64,000 nucleotides of DNA from Bryobacter sp. (GCA_022843625.1 JALHNH010000001.1:248001-312000), one strand, 5' to 3'; positions 1-10,198 are shown, counted from the stretch's first letter. Numbers and translations: made by a program. The notes: generated by a model not told the origin, from the sequence alone.

Positions 1-644
1 TCGACAGCAACCAGCTTTCCCATTCGGATCACAAATCGACCCTCCTCAGAAATTCCTGCTGGCAGCGCCGGCCATCCACGTTTGGCTAGCAGGGCCATAA
101 ATCGATCCACTCCCGGTAGGGGGTCGGTCAGGGTTCCAGCACTACCGGCAACACCTTCCGGGAAAATACCAATAGGCCGCTCCAGCTTGTCTGCTGCCCT
201 CAAGATGCCCTTCAAGGTAGACGCAGTATATGCAGGATTGTTCCCGGCAAAACTGACAGGAAAACAACTCAACGCATGTGCCACTCGCGGCAACAAAATG
301 TCACCAGGGGAAGGGAACTTCCAGGGGCCCACCTTCAGCGGAGGCCAGTTCGCAGTCACCATCCAGTGCACCGGCGGATCGACTTGCCGCCCATAGCGCT
401 CCGCCACAATTTGAGTCAGCGCACTCGCCACATGAATAATCCAGAGGCCCTTACGCTGATAGTGATTTGCAACCAGCACAAACCGGGGACTCTCTGGCAA
501 ATTCTCAAGGCCCAGCAACTGCGGCCCAGGTACCATCTTCGCAACAATCTTGCCTGAAAAGTCATCCACATTCCGCCGTGTGCCATTTACAACATGCGGC
601 CACAAACTATAAACCTGATCCCACGGCACCGGATACTGAATCAT
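1..644 (-). CDS. PlsC-like acyltransferase, C-terminus cut by window edge
   Basis: Reading the minus strand from ATG at 644 gives an open frame of about 214 codons that runs off the left edge without a stop. It carries NHYQRKGLW, which fits the NHx4 acyl-acceptor block of glycerolipid acyltransferases although the usual Asp is not in place, and later IFPEGVAGSAG, which matches the FPEG block. The ATG overlaps the stop of the preceding gene as ATGA, so it is translationally coupled as the fifth gene of the carotenoid operon. The family transfers fatty acyl groups at the membrane. In this context it might acylate a carotenoid or a carotenoid glycoside, but that is inference; a housekeeping lysophospholipid acyltransferase is the alternative. 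Confidence 0.72.
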   Translation of the reverse strand, partial: MIQYPVPWDQVYSLWPHVVNGTRRNVDDFSGKIVAKMVPGPQLLGLENLPESPRFVLVANHYQRKGLWIIHVASALTQIVAERYGRQVDPPVHWMVTANWPPLKVGPWKFPSPGDILLPRVAHALSCFPVSFAGNNPAYTASTLKGILRAADKLERPIGIFPEGVAGSAGTLTDPLPGVDRFMALLAKRGWPALPAGISEEGRFVIRMGKLVAV

Positions 645-2044
645 CCCGGCAGCCTCTTGATGGTTGGTCCGGCAACCCCATCCGGAAACAGCGGCTTCTC
701 AACCGTAGCCTGCCACTTACCCTCACCATCGAGTGCCCTCACTTCGACAAACTCAGCCCCTGCAGGAATCGTCAATTCGCCCTTCCAGCGGGTCAGTGTG
801 TAAGGAGAGAATTGCGCCTCGGTTTCCGCTGGGACCCAAATACCATTATTCGCTCTGATTTCAACCCGCTGCACTCCGCGCATTCCGGCAAAACTCACTC
901 CGCCCACCTTGGCCCGTTCTCCATCCCGAACGATCCTGTCTACATAGCTCGCGGTGTGAATCAGAGGCTCCTTCGTGAATCCAAGCTTCGGCCATGTTCC
1001 AAAATAAGGCACACTGCTAAAGCGAATCTCATCGATCCATTTGATGCTCTTGAAACCGTAATAGCGCGGCGTCAGCATCCGAATTGGAAAACCATGATTC
1101 CGGTTCAAAGTATCTCCGTTCATCCCCAAAGCAAAGAGCGGCTCACCCGAGAAGGCATAAGGAATCTTTACGCTGTCTCCATGTCCGTCCAGGCCAATCA
1201 CTGCCATCTCGATTGCCTGAGAGGACACCTCAGTTGCCTTCACCAGTTGCTCCAATCGAATCCCAGACCACGCCGCCGTGCCCATCAAATCGCTCTTCAA
1301 TGTATTGCTAACGCAACGCATCGTCATGAAGCGCTCCTGCCTCGGCAGGCTCAGCAGTTCCGCGTACGAAAACTCGCGAATCAGCCGGTCATCCATACGA
1401 ATCTTGAGGCGCCAGGTCTTGGGGTCCACCACCGGGTCTACCGTGTTCTTGCTCATTACGTAGAACTCACGAACGCTCGTCACCGGCTTTCGCACGAGTC
1501 CCTTGCCCCACTCGATTCGATCGGGGGGCACGCTCCAGCGAAATAGGGGAACTGGCTCAACAGCTTTAGCTGCCAGCCGTTCATTCCGCCACCAAGCTTC
1601 AACTGCAACCAAAATCGTTCCCGACGACATAGCAACAGAAGTCAGGAATTCTCTTCGCGCACTAATCTGCTCAACCGGCTTCCAGAGCAACACAGCCACA
1701 CCCGGAATCAGGAAGCTTAACACCCCAACGACGTTTGAATAATCAAGCGCCCAACTCAAGACACCCACAAACAGAATGGCAAACCACGGCGAGCCAAGCA
1801 TCAACGGCAACCACATCACAAAACCCAAAGTGGCTAGTCCGCCAGTTGCCGCAAACGGCTTCGCCCACGTCCCCATAACCTCCAGCACGGGCACGGCCCA
1901 GGCCGAAGGAGTCCGCGCCATAATCCACTCCGCGATCACATCAGTCAACACTTGAAAACCGAGGGCATAGCTGAAAACAAAATGAACGATCAAGCCAATC
2001 AGCGTCGCCAGCGAAGATTTCGAGATGCTCTGTTTCCACTTCAT
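641..2044 (-). CDS. Membrane-anchored molybdopterin-dependent oxidoreductase (sulfite oxidase-like)
   Basis: About 467 residues. The first ~130 are hydrophobic, with about four membrane segments; the C-terminal ~270 resemble the sulfite-oxidase/YedY molybdopterin domain. The motif MTMRCVSN supplies the Cys that would ligate molybdenum, and the C-terminal part has the dimerisation-domain look (GGVSFAGMRGVQRVEI). I start at 2044, where ATG overlaps the crtB stop as ATGA; an in-frame ATG four codons upstream is possible. It follows crtB directly and precedes the acyltransferase, again by an ATGA overlap, so the five genes are probably one transcript. Substrate is unknown; a role in modifying the carotenoid or in redox protection is only suggested by position. 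Confidence 0.85.
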   Translation of the reverse strand: MKWKQSISKSSLATLIGLIVHFVFSYALGFQVLTDVIAEWIMARTPSAWAVPVLEVMGTWAKPFAATGGLATLGFVMWLPLMLGSPWFAILFVGVLSWALDYSNVVGVLSFLIPGVAVLLWKPVEQISARREFLTSVAMSSGTILVAVEAWWRNERLAAKAVEPVPLFRWSVPPDRIEWGKGLVRKPVTSVREFYVMSKNTVDPVVDPKTWRLKIRMDDRLIREFSYAELLSLPRQERFMTMRCVSNTLKSDLMGTAAWSGIRLEQLVKATEVSSQAIEMAVIGLDGHGDSVKIPYAFSGEPLFALGMNGDTLNRNHGFPIRMLTPRYYGFKSIKWIDEIRFSSVPYFGTWPKLGFTKEPLIHTASYVDRIVRDGERAKVGGVSFAGMRGVQRVEIRANNGIWVPAETEAQFSPYTLTRWKGELTIPAGAEFVEVRALDGEGKWQATVEKPLFPDGVAGPTIKRLPG

Positions 2045-2934
2045 CTTGCCCACCACGCAGAGGCAATGGCTCTGCCTGTAATCCAGTACTTCTCAGCTGA
2101 AGATACTACCGCCCGCCGTTCAAACACGTCGTAATTGGACCGCTCAATCTCTCTCAGAATCGCTGAGTAAACCTTTGCTGCAATTTCAACGGCAAATCGT
2201 CCTTCAGGCTTCAACATCTGTACTCCCGGCATTGCACTCGAATAATAGCTGCGAGCCCGCTCGGCCTCAAACTTCATCAGATCGCGAAACGCCAGCGTGC
2301 GTTTTCTCGCCACAAGCTCTTCTTCGCTGACTCCAAACCGGTCCATATCTTCTTTCGGAAAATAGATCCGCCCCAACTCCAGATCTGTCCCCACATCCCG
2401 CAAAATATTCGTCAACTGCATGGCTATCCCTAACTCAACTGCATACTGCTTTCCACGGCCCTCAAGCGCCGGGCTCGTAAACCCGATCACATGACACATC
2501 ATCAACCCGACACAACTCGCCACTCGGTAACAAAAAAGCCGCAGGTCCTCATAGGTGGCATACCGGTGTTGCTCAAGATCCATCCGGCATCCTTCGATCA
2601 ATTCAAGTGGATACTCCGAAGGAATCGAACACTCTTTCACCACATGCAGAAACAAGCGCAGGATCGGGTTCGAAACACTTCCACCCTGCAATCCAAACCG
2701 CAGCTCGGCTTCCCACTGATTCAACCCGGATTCACCGATCTCGCGAGTGGGCGCTTCGTCTACCAGGTCATCCGTCGTCCGGCAAAACCAATAGACAGCA
2801 TAAGCCCGTCGAGCAAGTTCTTTGGGAAAGAACCGGGTAGCAAAATAGAAACTTTTGGACCCGGCCTCGGTAGCTTTTTGAGCTTCGAGATACAGCGCGT
2901 CAATACGGCTCAACGCAGGGGAAGCCGTTGACAC
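2041..2934 (-). CDS. crtB: Phytoene synthase
   Basis: 297 residues, normal for the squalene/phytoene synthase family, which condenses two geranylgeranyl diphosphates head to head into phytoene. The first Asp-rich motif is DDLVDE near residue 55 and the second is NILRDVGTD near residue 180, followed by RIYFP as in bacterial CrtB. The start is GTG at 2934, overlapping the end of crtI by 25 bases. The crtI neighbour favours phytoene over squalene as product. It ends in an ATGA overlap with the oxidoreductase gene. Confidence 0.93.
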   Translation of the reverse strand: MSTASPALSRIDALYLEAQKATEAGSKSFYFATRFFPKELARRAYAVYWFCRTTDDLVDEAPTREIGESGLNQWEAELRFGLQGGSVSNPILRLFLHVVKECSIPSEYPLELIEGCRMDLEQHRYATYEDLRLFCYRVASCVGLMMCHVIGFTSPALEGRGKQYAVELGIAMQLTNILRDVGTDLELGRIYFPKEDMDRFGVSEEELVARKRTLAFRDLMKFEAERARSYYSSAMPGVQMLKPEGRFAVEIAAKVYSAILREIERSNYDVFERRAVVSSAEKYWITGRAIASAWWAR

Positions 2935-4478
2935 ACCAGGTCCTCAACAATTTTTGCCGAACACAATACTCCCGGCATTCCCGCACCCGGGTGAGTTCCC
3001 GCTCCTGCAAAGTATAGGTTCTGCACGTCTTCACTTTCATTATGGGGGCGAAACCAGGCGCTCTGGGTAAAGATCGGTTCAAAGCTGAAAGCGGCTCCGG
3101 CATGGCTTCGTAGCGTCGTCTCAAAATCAAGAGGAGTAAAGTACCGCTCTGTAGCGAGATTCTCGTTCAGGCCAGGCATGTAATTTGCATCCAGCCAGTT
3201 CATCGCGCGATCCCGAAACGGCTTGGCTTCTGTGTTCCAGTCAATTCCGCTCAACTGATTCGGCACCGGGATCAAAACATAGAAGCAGTCGCAACCGTCA
3301 GGCGCCATCGAGGGGTCGGTTGCGGAGGGCCGATGCAGATACATCGAGAAGTCCTCAGGCAGTTTCTTGCGATCGAAGATGTCGGCCAGCAACTCTTTGT
3401 ACCGCTCACAAAGCAAGATCGTGTGATGCGCCAGATCCTCGTACTTCTTCTTTGTTCCGAAGTAAATCACAAACAGAGACATCGAATACTTCATCCCGGC
3501 GAGCTTGCGATCGGTCCAGCGTCTGCGATCCTTCGGCTCAAGCATCTTGCTGTAAGTGGTGGCAACATCGGCATTTGAGACAACGATGTCGGCACTGATT
3601 TTCTCGCCGTTCTCGGTCTCCACGCCCTTCACCTTGCCGCCTTCAACAAGGATCCGCTTCACCGCAGTGTTCAACTGCGTTTTTCCGCCAAGCTCCCCAT
3701 ATAACTTACCCAGCCCATTCACTACCGCACCTGTCCCACCCATTGCATAATGCACGCCCCATTCGCGCTCCAGATGGTGAATCAGGGCATAGATTGAAGT
3801 GGTGCTGAACGGGTTTCCACCAACCAGCAAGGGATGAAAGCTGAAGACCCTGCGCAAGCGGTCATTCTTCACGTATCGGGAGGCGAACTGATAAACCGTA
3901 AGATGGCTTTCCAGCTTGATCAGATCGGGTGCGATCTTCATCATGTCCATGAACTTAAGGAATGGCTTGGCCGAAAGTTCCACAAAGCCCTTGGCAAAGA
4001 TCGCCTTGGCCGCACGAATCATTCGCTGGTAGCCGTCCACGTCATCAGGTGCGATCTGACGGATCTTTTCGATAGTCGCTGCCTCATCGGCGTTGTAGTC
4101 GAAACTAGTCCCGTCATGGAACTCGATCTTGTAGAAAGGATCAATAGGAACAATATTCACGTAGTCGGCGGTTTTGCGTCCGGCACCTTCAAACAACTCG
4201 TCAATCAGGAAAGGAGCTGTAATTACCGTAGGACCGGCATCGAAAGTAAATCCGTCCTGGCGATACACATAGGCACGTCCACCCAACTGATCGCGTGCTT
4301 CCAGCATCGTTACGTCATAGCCACGTGTGGCCAGGCGAATGGCAGATCCAAGTCCACCAAATCCACTGCCAATCACGACAGCCTTATACGTGGGTTCTTT
4401 GCTCAAGGTATTGGACAAGTTCGAGTAGGGTTTCAGCGTGCGCTCCGTAATGCTGGAGGCTGGCGCGGCATTGCTCAT
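2910..4478 (-). CDS. crtI: Phytoene desaturase (CrtI family)
   Basis: About 520 residues. The N-terminal FAD-binding fold reads VVIGSGFGGLGSAIRLA, followed by LGGRAYVY and FDAGPTVIT, and the C-terminus carries the CrtI signature LYFAGAGTHPGAGMPG. CrtI enzymes desaturate phytoene stepwise to neurosporene, lycopene or further; the number of steps cannot be read from sequence. The start is uncertain. The longest frame begins at 4520, but every ATG lies well inside crtE; I use ATG 4478, and TTG 4418 or 4406 would shorten the crtE overlap to 35 or 23 bases and begin just before the FAD motif. It lies between crtE and crtB in one operon. Confidence 0.93.
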   Translation of the reverse strand: MSNAAPASSITERTLKPYSNLSNTLSKEPTYKAVVIGSGFGGLGSAIRLATRGYDVTMLEARDQLGGRAYVYRQDGFTFDAGPTVITAPFLIDELFEGAGRKTADYVNIVPIDPFYKIEFHDGTSFDYNADEAATIEKIRQIAPDDVDGYQRMIRAAKAIFAKGFVELSAKPFLKFMDMMKIAPDLIKLESHLTVYQFASRYVKNDRLRRVFSFHPLLVGGNPFSTTSIYALIHHLEREWGVHYAMGGTGAVVNGLGKLYGELGGKTQLNTAVKRILVEGGKVKGVETENGEKISADIVVSNADVATTYSKMLEPKDRRRWTDRKLAGMKYSMSLFVIYFGTKKKYEDLAHHTILLCERYKELLADIFDRKKLPEDFSMYLHRPSATDPSMAPDGCDCFYVLIPVPNQLSGIDWNTEAKPFRDRAMNWLDANYMPGLNENLATERYFTPLDFETTLRSHAGAAFSFEPIFTQSAWFRPHNESEDVQNLYFAGAGTHPGAGMPGVLCSAKIVEDLVCQRLPLR

Positions 4479-5223
4479 AGGTTTGGTCAAGAATCTTTCG
4501 GTCTTCAAGTTCGCCGTCAAGGAAGTCGTCTGTCAGCTGAAAGGCAACACCAAAATGGCGGCCAAACGCTTCCAGCTCACAGGGCACACCGTTGGGGTGC
4601 GAAACACATCCCGCTTCAACGGCCAACTGGAACAGCGGAACGGTCTTCATATCATTCACAGCAGATCTCTGTGCGTTGCGTTCATCCCCAACCAATGCCA
4701 GATCCATACTTTGCCCACCAATCAAAGAACTAGAATCGAGCGTCGCGAGCAGGGCTAATTGGAATCTCCGCAATCCCGGGCTATCGACACCACTAACCAC
4801 GACACGGGCCGCCATTGCCACCATCGAGAACGCTGCCAGAATAGCGGTGGGCTCACCATACTGTAAATGCACGGCCGGACGGCCTCTTCGCATCGATTCG
4901 TTATCCATACAGGGCAAATCATCAATTATCAGTGAGGCACTGTGAATCATTTCCACAGAAGCGGCTGCCCGGACAGTATCTTCGGTTTCAGCGCGCAGCA
5001 TTCTAGCCACCCTCAAAGCAAGGATTGGCCTAACCCTCTGCGCCTGGCCCATTACTGCATATTCCATTGCCTTGGGTACTGGATTCCAGCTATCCTCAAG
5101 CCCCTTACTTAGCATCCCTGCAAGGCAAGTTTCCACTTTGGCTTTATCCTGGCCAAAAATGCAAATGGCGTGCATCGGCCCATATTCAGCTGCAGCTTCG
5201 CTTTGTAGTAAGGCCTTCGACAT
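4384..5223 (-). CDS. crtE: Polyprenyl diphosphate synthase, probably geranylgeranyl diphosphate synthase
   Basis: 279 residues from ATG 5223, chosen because the sequence GAAAGGAAAG lies 5-10 bases upstream; an earlier in-frame ATG at 5253 lies inside the upstream inverted repeat and has no ribosome site. The first Asp-rich motif DDLPCMDNE and the second DDFLD identify a trans-isoprenyl diphosphate synthase. The family joins isopentenyl units to an allylic diphosphate; crtI and crtB downstream make C20 geranylgeranyl diphosphate the likely product. It is the first gene of the carotenoid operon. The stretch between the two motifs is shorter and more divergent than in IspA, so chain length is inferred from context only. 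Confidence 0.88.
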   Translation of the reverse strand: MSKALLQSEAAAEYGPMHAICIFGQDKAKVETCLAGMLSKGLEDSWNPVPKAMEYAVMGQAQRVRPILALRVARMLRAETEDTVRAAASVEMIHSASLIIDDLPCMDNESMRRGRPAVHLQYGEPTAILAAFSMVAMAARVVVSGVDSPGLRRFQLALLATLDSSSLIGGQSMDLALVGDERNAQRSAVNDMKTVPLFQLAVEAGCVSHPNGVPCELEAFGRHFGVAFQLTDDFLDGELEDRKILDQTYEQCRASLQHYGAHAETLLELVQYLEQRTHV

Positions 5224-5252
5224 ATCTACTTTCCTTTCTTGATTCAACCACA

Positions 5253-5276
5253 TTGAATTTGGTTCATAAAATTCAA
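5253..5276. promoter_or_regulatory. Perfect inverted repeat upstream of crtE (candidate operator)
   Basis: TTGAATTT, eight spacer bases, AAATTCAA: two perfect 8-base arms, 30 bases upstream of the crtE start and in the short gap before the divergent comM gene. A smaller palindrome, TTGATTCAA, lies just inside at about 5239-5247. The spacing fits a dimeric regulator such as the MerR/LitR type that controls carotenoid genes in some bacteria, but no regulator is encoded nearby and none is identified. Confidence 0.5.
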
Positions 5277-5314
5277 GTGAGAAAATCTCCCTGCTTCACT
5301 CACTTCATAGAGAC

Positions 5315-6826
<1,512 letters not shown>

Positions 6827-6845
6827 TTAAGATAAAAGGGCCGTC

Positions 6846-7295
6846 ATGACCAATCTCGACTCTCTCCGCAAACAGCTCACCCACCTCACAGACGATGCCA
6901 TTCTAGAAGTCAATCCCGACGACCTCACCGAGGAAGCCAAGGCCGTCTATGACGAAGAGCTCGCCTCTCGCAACCTCACCTGGCCTTCCACCGAGACTGC
7001 CGATGAAAGCATCGTGGCCGCAGGCTTCCCCGATCCTGCCGATGGCGACCTCGTCCACATCGCCACCTTCCAAACCTTCGCCGAAGCCCGCTTTGCCGTA
7101 ACCCTTCTCCGTCAGGAAGAAATCCCTGTCTGGATCGCCGGCGCTACTAAACCCGGCATGGCCATGATCGACCCTAACGCCCCCATCGATCTCGTCACCC
7201 ACGCCGAACATCTCGAAGCCGCACAACTCCTGCTCTCCAGCGAAATCTCCGACGAAGAACTCGCCCGTCTCGCCGAAGAAGCTGGCGAAGCCTAA
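6846..7295 (+). CDS. DUF2007-domain protein
   Basis: 149 residues, acidic. The middle part (HIATFQTFAEARFAVTLL, then EEIPVWIAGA) is the short DUF2007 fold, annotated in databases as a putative signal-transducing domain; the N-terminal ~50 residues are a helical region unrelated to it. AAAAGGG sits six bases before the ATG. It is probably cotranscribed with comM. Its stop shares the four bases CTAA with the convergent neighbour. Function unknown. Confidence 0.72.
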   Translation: MTNLDSLRKQLTHLTDDAILEVNPDDLTEEAKAVYDEELASRNLTWPSTETADESIVAAGFPDPADGDLVHIATFQTFAEARFAVTLLRQEEIPVWIAGATKPGMAMIDPNAPIDLVTHAEHLEAAQLLLSSEISDEELARLAEEAGEA

Positions 7296-7645
7296 ACCAG
7301 CATCGCCTTCCAGCCCTCTTCATCCAAACCTACAGCCAGCTTGTTGCTGCCTCGCACCAGCGGCAGCCGCAACAGCTTCGGCTCCCGCTCGATCCGCTGC
7401 ATCAACGTCGCATCCGACGCCTTCAGATAAGCCAGCCCAGACTCGGCAAACTCCTTCGACTCCTTATCCATCAGCCCCATCAAGCCCCCAAACTTGTCCA
7501 CAAACCGCTTGATCTCCCCAGCCGACATGGGCTTTTGCTTCAGATCCACAAAATGAATCTGGATCCGCCGCTCCTTAAAGAATCGCTCTGCCGCCCGTGT
7601 AGCGGAAGATGCCTTAACACCAAATATTTGTACGCTGATTGCCAT
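7292..7645 (-). CDS. ArsC/Spx-like thioredoxin-fold protein lacking the catalytic cysteine
   Basis: 117 residues, the size of the ArsC/Spx/YffB family. The start MAISVQIFGVKASSATRAAERF follows the ArsC pattern of a strand and a loop, but the Cys that normally follows the first strand is replaced (VKAS); no Cys occurs anywhere in the protein. The later block KRFVDKFGG and the end NKLAVGLDEEGWKAML match the family. Arsenate reduction is therefore unlikely; a binding or adaptor role is possible. It starts 31 bases from the divergent serine hydrolase. Confidence 0.8.
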   Translation of the reverse strand: MAISVQIFGVKASSATRAAERFFKERRIQIHFVDLKQKPMSAGEIKRFVDKFGGLMGLMDKESKEFAESGLAYLKASDATLMQRIEREPKLLRLPLVRGSNKLAVGLDEEGWKAMLV

Positions 7646-7663
7646 CCAGTCTTCAGCCTAACG

Positions 7664-7669
7664 TAAACT
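7664..7669 (+). promoter_or_regulatory. Candidate -10 box for leaderless serine hydrolase transcript
   Basis: TAAACT lies exactly seven bases before the ATG at 7677, and TTGCCA lies 19 bases further upstream at 7639-7644. There is no ribosome-binding site between box and start. If used, transcription would begin at the A of the start codon. Confidence 0.4.
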
Positions 7670-7676
7670 ACCGTCT

Positions 7677-8771
7677 ATGATCTGCCCCCTGTTGTTGCTT
7701 CTTCTGCAAGCTGGCCAACTCGACAAACCTATCGAAGCTGCCATGAAAAAAATGATCGATCAAAACGAGGTTCCCGGCGCAGTCACCCTCATCGCCACTC
7801 CCACCGGAATTACCCACCTCGCCGCCATCGGCTTCGGCAATGCCGCAAAAACACAGAAGCTGGAGAAGCGCTCGATCTTCTGGATCGCCTCAATGACCAA
7901 GCCCACCATCGGCGTCTCGATCCTCATGCTGCAGGACGAAGGCAAGCTTTCCATCGATGACGCTCTCGGCAAACACATCAAGGAATTCGCTGATTCCCCA
8001 GTAACACTCCGCCACATGCTCACCCATACCTCGGGTCTCCCGGAAGCCACCCCACAACAACTTGCCACCGCCACCAAACTAGCCGACCTCGTAGCCTTCT
8101 CAGCCAACAAGCCTCTGCTCTTCACTCCCGGTTCCCAGTGGCGCTACTGCCAGTCGGGCATCAATCTTCTCGGTCGCGTCATTGAAGTCGTCTCCGGTCA
8201 ATCCCTCCCGGATTTCCTCCAGCAGCGACTATTCTCTCCGCTCAAGATGAAAGACACCACTTTCTATCCAACAGACAAACAAATGAAGCGCCTCGTCACC
8301 CCCGCTCGCCTCGACAACGGCAAACTTTCGGACGCCCCAAACCCAGTCCTGCAAACCAAATCGCCCATCGACAAGAACCGCTACCCCGCCGCCAACGGAG
8401 GCCTCTACTCCACCGCCCCAGACTACGCCCGATTCGCTCGCATGCTTCTGCGGGGCGGGGAACTGGACGGAAAACGCTATCTAACCCCAAAGGCCTTCGA
8501 ACAACTGACAACAAACCAGACTGGCGACCTAAAGGCCGGCTTCATTCCCGGCCACGCTTGGGGTCTAACCGTCGGCGTTGTCCAGGTTCCTCAAGGCCAG
8601 ACTGCGATGTCCAAGCCTGGCACCTTCGGCCACGGTGGCGCACACGGTACACAGGCTTGGATTGATCCTAAATCCGGCCTCGCCTTGATCCTCATGGTTC
8701 AGCGAGCAAACTTCAAAAACGCCGACGATTCTCCCGTTCGAGCTGCCTTTCAGCAGGCTGCAACTAACTAG
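7677..8771 (+). CDS. Exported serine hydrolase of the beta-lactamase class C/EstB type
   Basis: 364 residues with a short hydrophobic N-terminus that looks like a signal peptide. The nucleophile motif is SMTK (S-x-x-K), preceded by SIFWIA. The second motif reads WRYCQSGINLL where the family has Y-x-N or Y-x-S, and HGGAHGTQAW near residue 320 takes the place of the third motif. The family includes esterases, D-aminopeptidases and penicillin-binding enzymes, and the substrate cannot be named. Stop codons overlap by four bases with the convergent LysM gene. Confidence 0.88.
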   Translation: MICPLLLLLLQAGQLDKPIEAAMKKMIDQNEVPGAVTLIATPTGITHLAAIGFGNAAKTQKLEKRSIFWIASMTKPTIGVSILMLQDEGKLSIDDALGKHIKEFADSPVTLRHMLTHTSGLPEATPQQLATATKLADLVAFSANKPLLFTPGSQWRYCQSGINLLGRVIEVVSGQSLPDFLQQRLFSPLKMKDTTFYPTDKQMKRLVTPARLDNGKLSDAPNPVLQTKSPIDKNRYPAANGGLYSTAPDYARFARMLLRGGELDGKRYLTPKAFEQLTTNQTGDLKAGFIPGHAWGLTVGVVQVPQGQTAMSKPGTFGHGGAHGTQAWIDPKSGLALILMVQRANFKNADDSPVRAAFQQAATN

Positions 8772-9166
8772 TCAGGGATTACGAGAACATCGCCAGGATG
8801 AATGACGCTCTTTTCATCCTTCAGCTTGTCCGGATTCCCGGCAATGATCTTCGGGAACTGTGAACCATTCCCGTAGAAATGGGCGGCAATCTTCCAAAGG
8901 CTGTCGCCAGCCACCACCGTGTAGTGCTTCACAGGCTGGGGCAGGGAAGTATCGACACTCAGATCCAGTGTGATCTCGTTGCGCCAACTATCGCCAACAG
9001 CCTTCACCGCATTCCAGACATCGTTCTTGACATCTTCGTTGGGTGCCGCACCCTTCAAATAGAGCTTTTCGCCTTCCATGTGAAGGTTGGCAATAACAAC
9101 GCCCTTTTCCTTCGCAACTGCGATAGCATCCTGATACTTCAACTTGAGTCCTTCAAGCATGTCCAT
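8768..9166 (-). CDS. BON-LysM domain protein (Kbp/YgaU-like)
   Basis: 132 residues. The N-terminal ~75 form a BON-like domain (VIANLHMEGEKLYLKGAAP) and the C-terminal ~50 form a LysM domain beginning HYTVVAGDSLWKIA and ending HPGDVLVIPD. That is the architecture of E. coli Kbp, a cytoplasmic potassium-binding protein; there is no signal peptide here either. GGAGGAG lies eight bases before the ATG, one of the best ribosome sites in the window. K+ binding is inferred from architecture only. Confidence 0.88.
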   Translation of the reverse strand: MDMLEGLKLKYQDAIAVAKEKGVVIANLHMEGEKLYLKGAAPNEDVKNDVWNAVKAVGDSWRNEITLDLSVDTSLPQPVKHYTVVAGDSLWKIAAHFYGNGSQFPKIIAGNPDKLKDEKSVIHPGDVLVIPD

Positions 9167-9253
9167 GAGTTTTCTCCTCCAACTTCATTTGCCTTGTGGC
9201 ATTCATATCCTCTCATTCCTTGAGGCCGTATGCATTAAACTCGGATTACAGGC

Positions 9254-10198
9254 ATGAAGCAATTTGCCAAGACTCCAGCTCTCGCAGACCTCAAAGGCGC
9301 TCTATCCCAAGTCCTCCTCGGTAAGGACGAGGCCGTTCGCCTCACCATCGTCTGCCTGATCGCCCGCGGTCACCTTTTGATCGAAGACGTTCCCGGCGTT
9401 GGTAAAACCACACTCGCCGAATCCCTCGCCCGTCTGGTCGACGCCAGCTTCCGCCGCTTGCAGTGCACCTCAGACCTTCTCCCCGGCGACATCACCGGCG
9501 TTTCTATCTACCGCCCGCAGTTTCAGGATTTCGAATTCCGTCCCGGCCCCGTCTTCGCTAACTTCCTGCTCGCCGACGAAATCAACCGCGCTACCCCCAA
9601 AACCCAATCCGCCCTCCTTGAAGCCATGAGCGAAGGGCAGGTCACCGTCGACGGCCGTACCATGCCGCTCCCAGACCCCTTCATGGTGATCGCAACTCAA
9701 AACCCCACCGAGCAACAAGGCACCTACCCACTTCCAGAAAGCCAGCTCGACCGCTTCCTGATGCGCATCGAAATCGGGTATCCCAGTCACGAACAGGAGC
9801 GCGCCGTGCTCCGGGGCGACAGTCTCAAACCAGCCAAACTTTCGAGCATCCTCCACAGCGACGACCTCAAACAAATCCAGAAAGAAGTAGAATCCGTCCA
9901 CGTCGATCCAGACCTCGTCACCTACCTGCTCAAACTCGTAGAAGCTACCCGCACACACGAAGGCGTCACGCTAGGCGTCAGCCCCCGCGGCGGCCAGGCG
10001 CTCTACCGCGCAGCTCAGGCCAGCGCCCTGCTGGACGGGCGCGACTTCCTGATCCCCGACGACATCAAGCAACTCGCCGTCCCCGTCTTCTCCCACCGCC
10101 TTCGTCTCACCGCCCAGGCCAGCTTTGGCCAGCGTCACTCAGAATCCACCAAACGCGTCATCGCCCAAATCCTCGCCGACGCAGAAGTCCCCCTGTAA
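9254..10198 (+). CDS. MoxR family AAA+ ATPase
   Basis: 314 residues. Walker A is VPGVGKTTLA, Walker B is FLLADEINRA, and sensor 1 lies in VIATQNPTEQQGTYPLPESQLDRF, of which the last part is highly conserved in MoxR. MoxR ATPases act as chaperones for metal centres or for von Willebrand A-domain proteins, and usually sit upstream of DUF58 and VWA genes. Those partners are absent: the next gene is a dienelactone hydrolase. It is therefore an orphan MoxR. Confidence 0.93.
   Translation: MKQFAKTPALADLKGALSQVLLGKDEAVRLTIVCLIARGHLLIEDVPGVGKTTLAESLARLVDASFRRLQCTSDLLPGDITGVSIYRPQFQDFEFRPGPVFANFLLADEINRATPKTQSALLEAMSEGQVTVDGRTMPLPDPFMVIATQNPTEQQGTYPLPESQLDRFLMRIEIGYPSHEQERAVLRGDSLKPAKLSSILHSDDLKQIQKEVESVHVDPDLVTYLLKLVEATRTHEGVTLGVSPRGGQALYRAAQASALLDGRDFLIPDDIKQLAVPVFSHRLRLTAQASFGQRHSESTKRVIAQILADAEVPL

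Noticed and set aside
467..1546. Long plus-strand frame of 359 codons
   Set aside because: It lies antisense to the molybdopterin gene, which has clear family motifs; the frame has none and is rich in Arg, His and Pro, typical of a shadow frame.
3834..4733. Plus-strand frame of 299 codons across crtI and crtE
   Set aside because: Antisense to two certain genes, no family motif, and no ribosome site.
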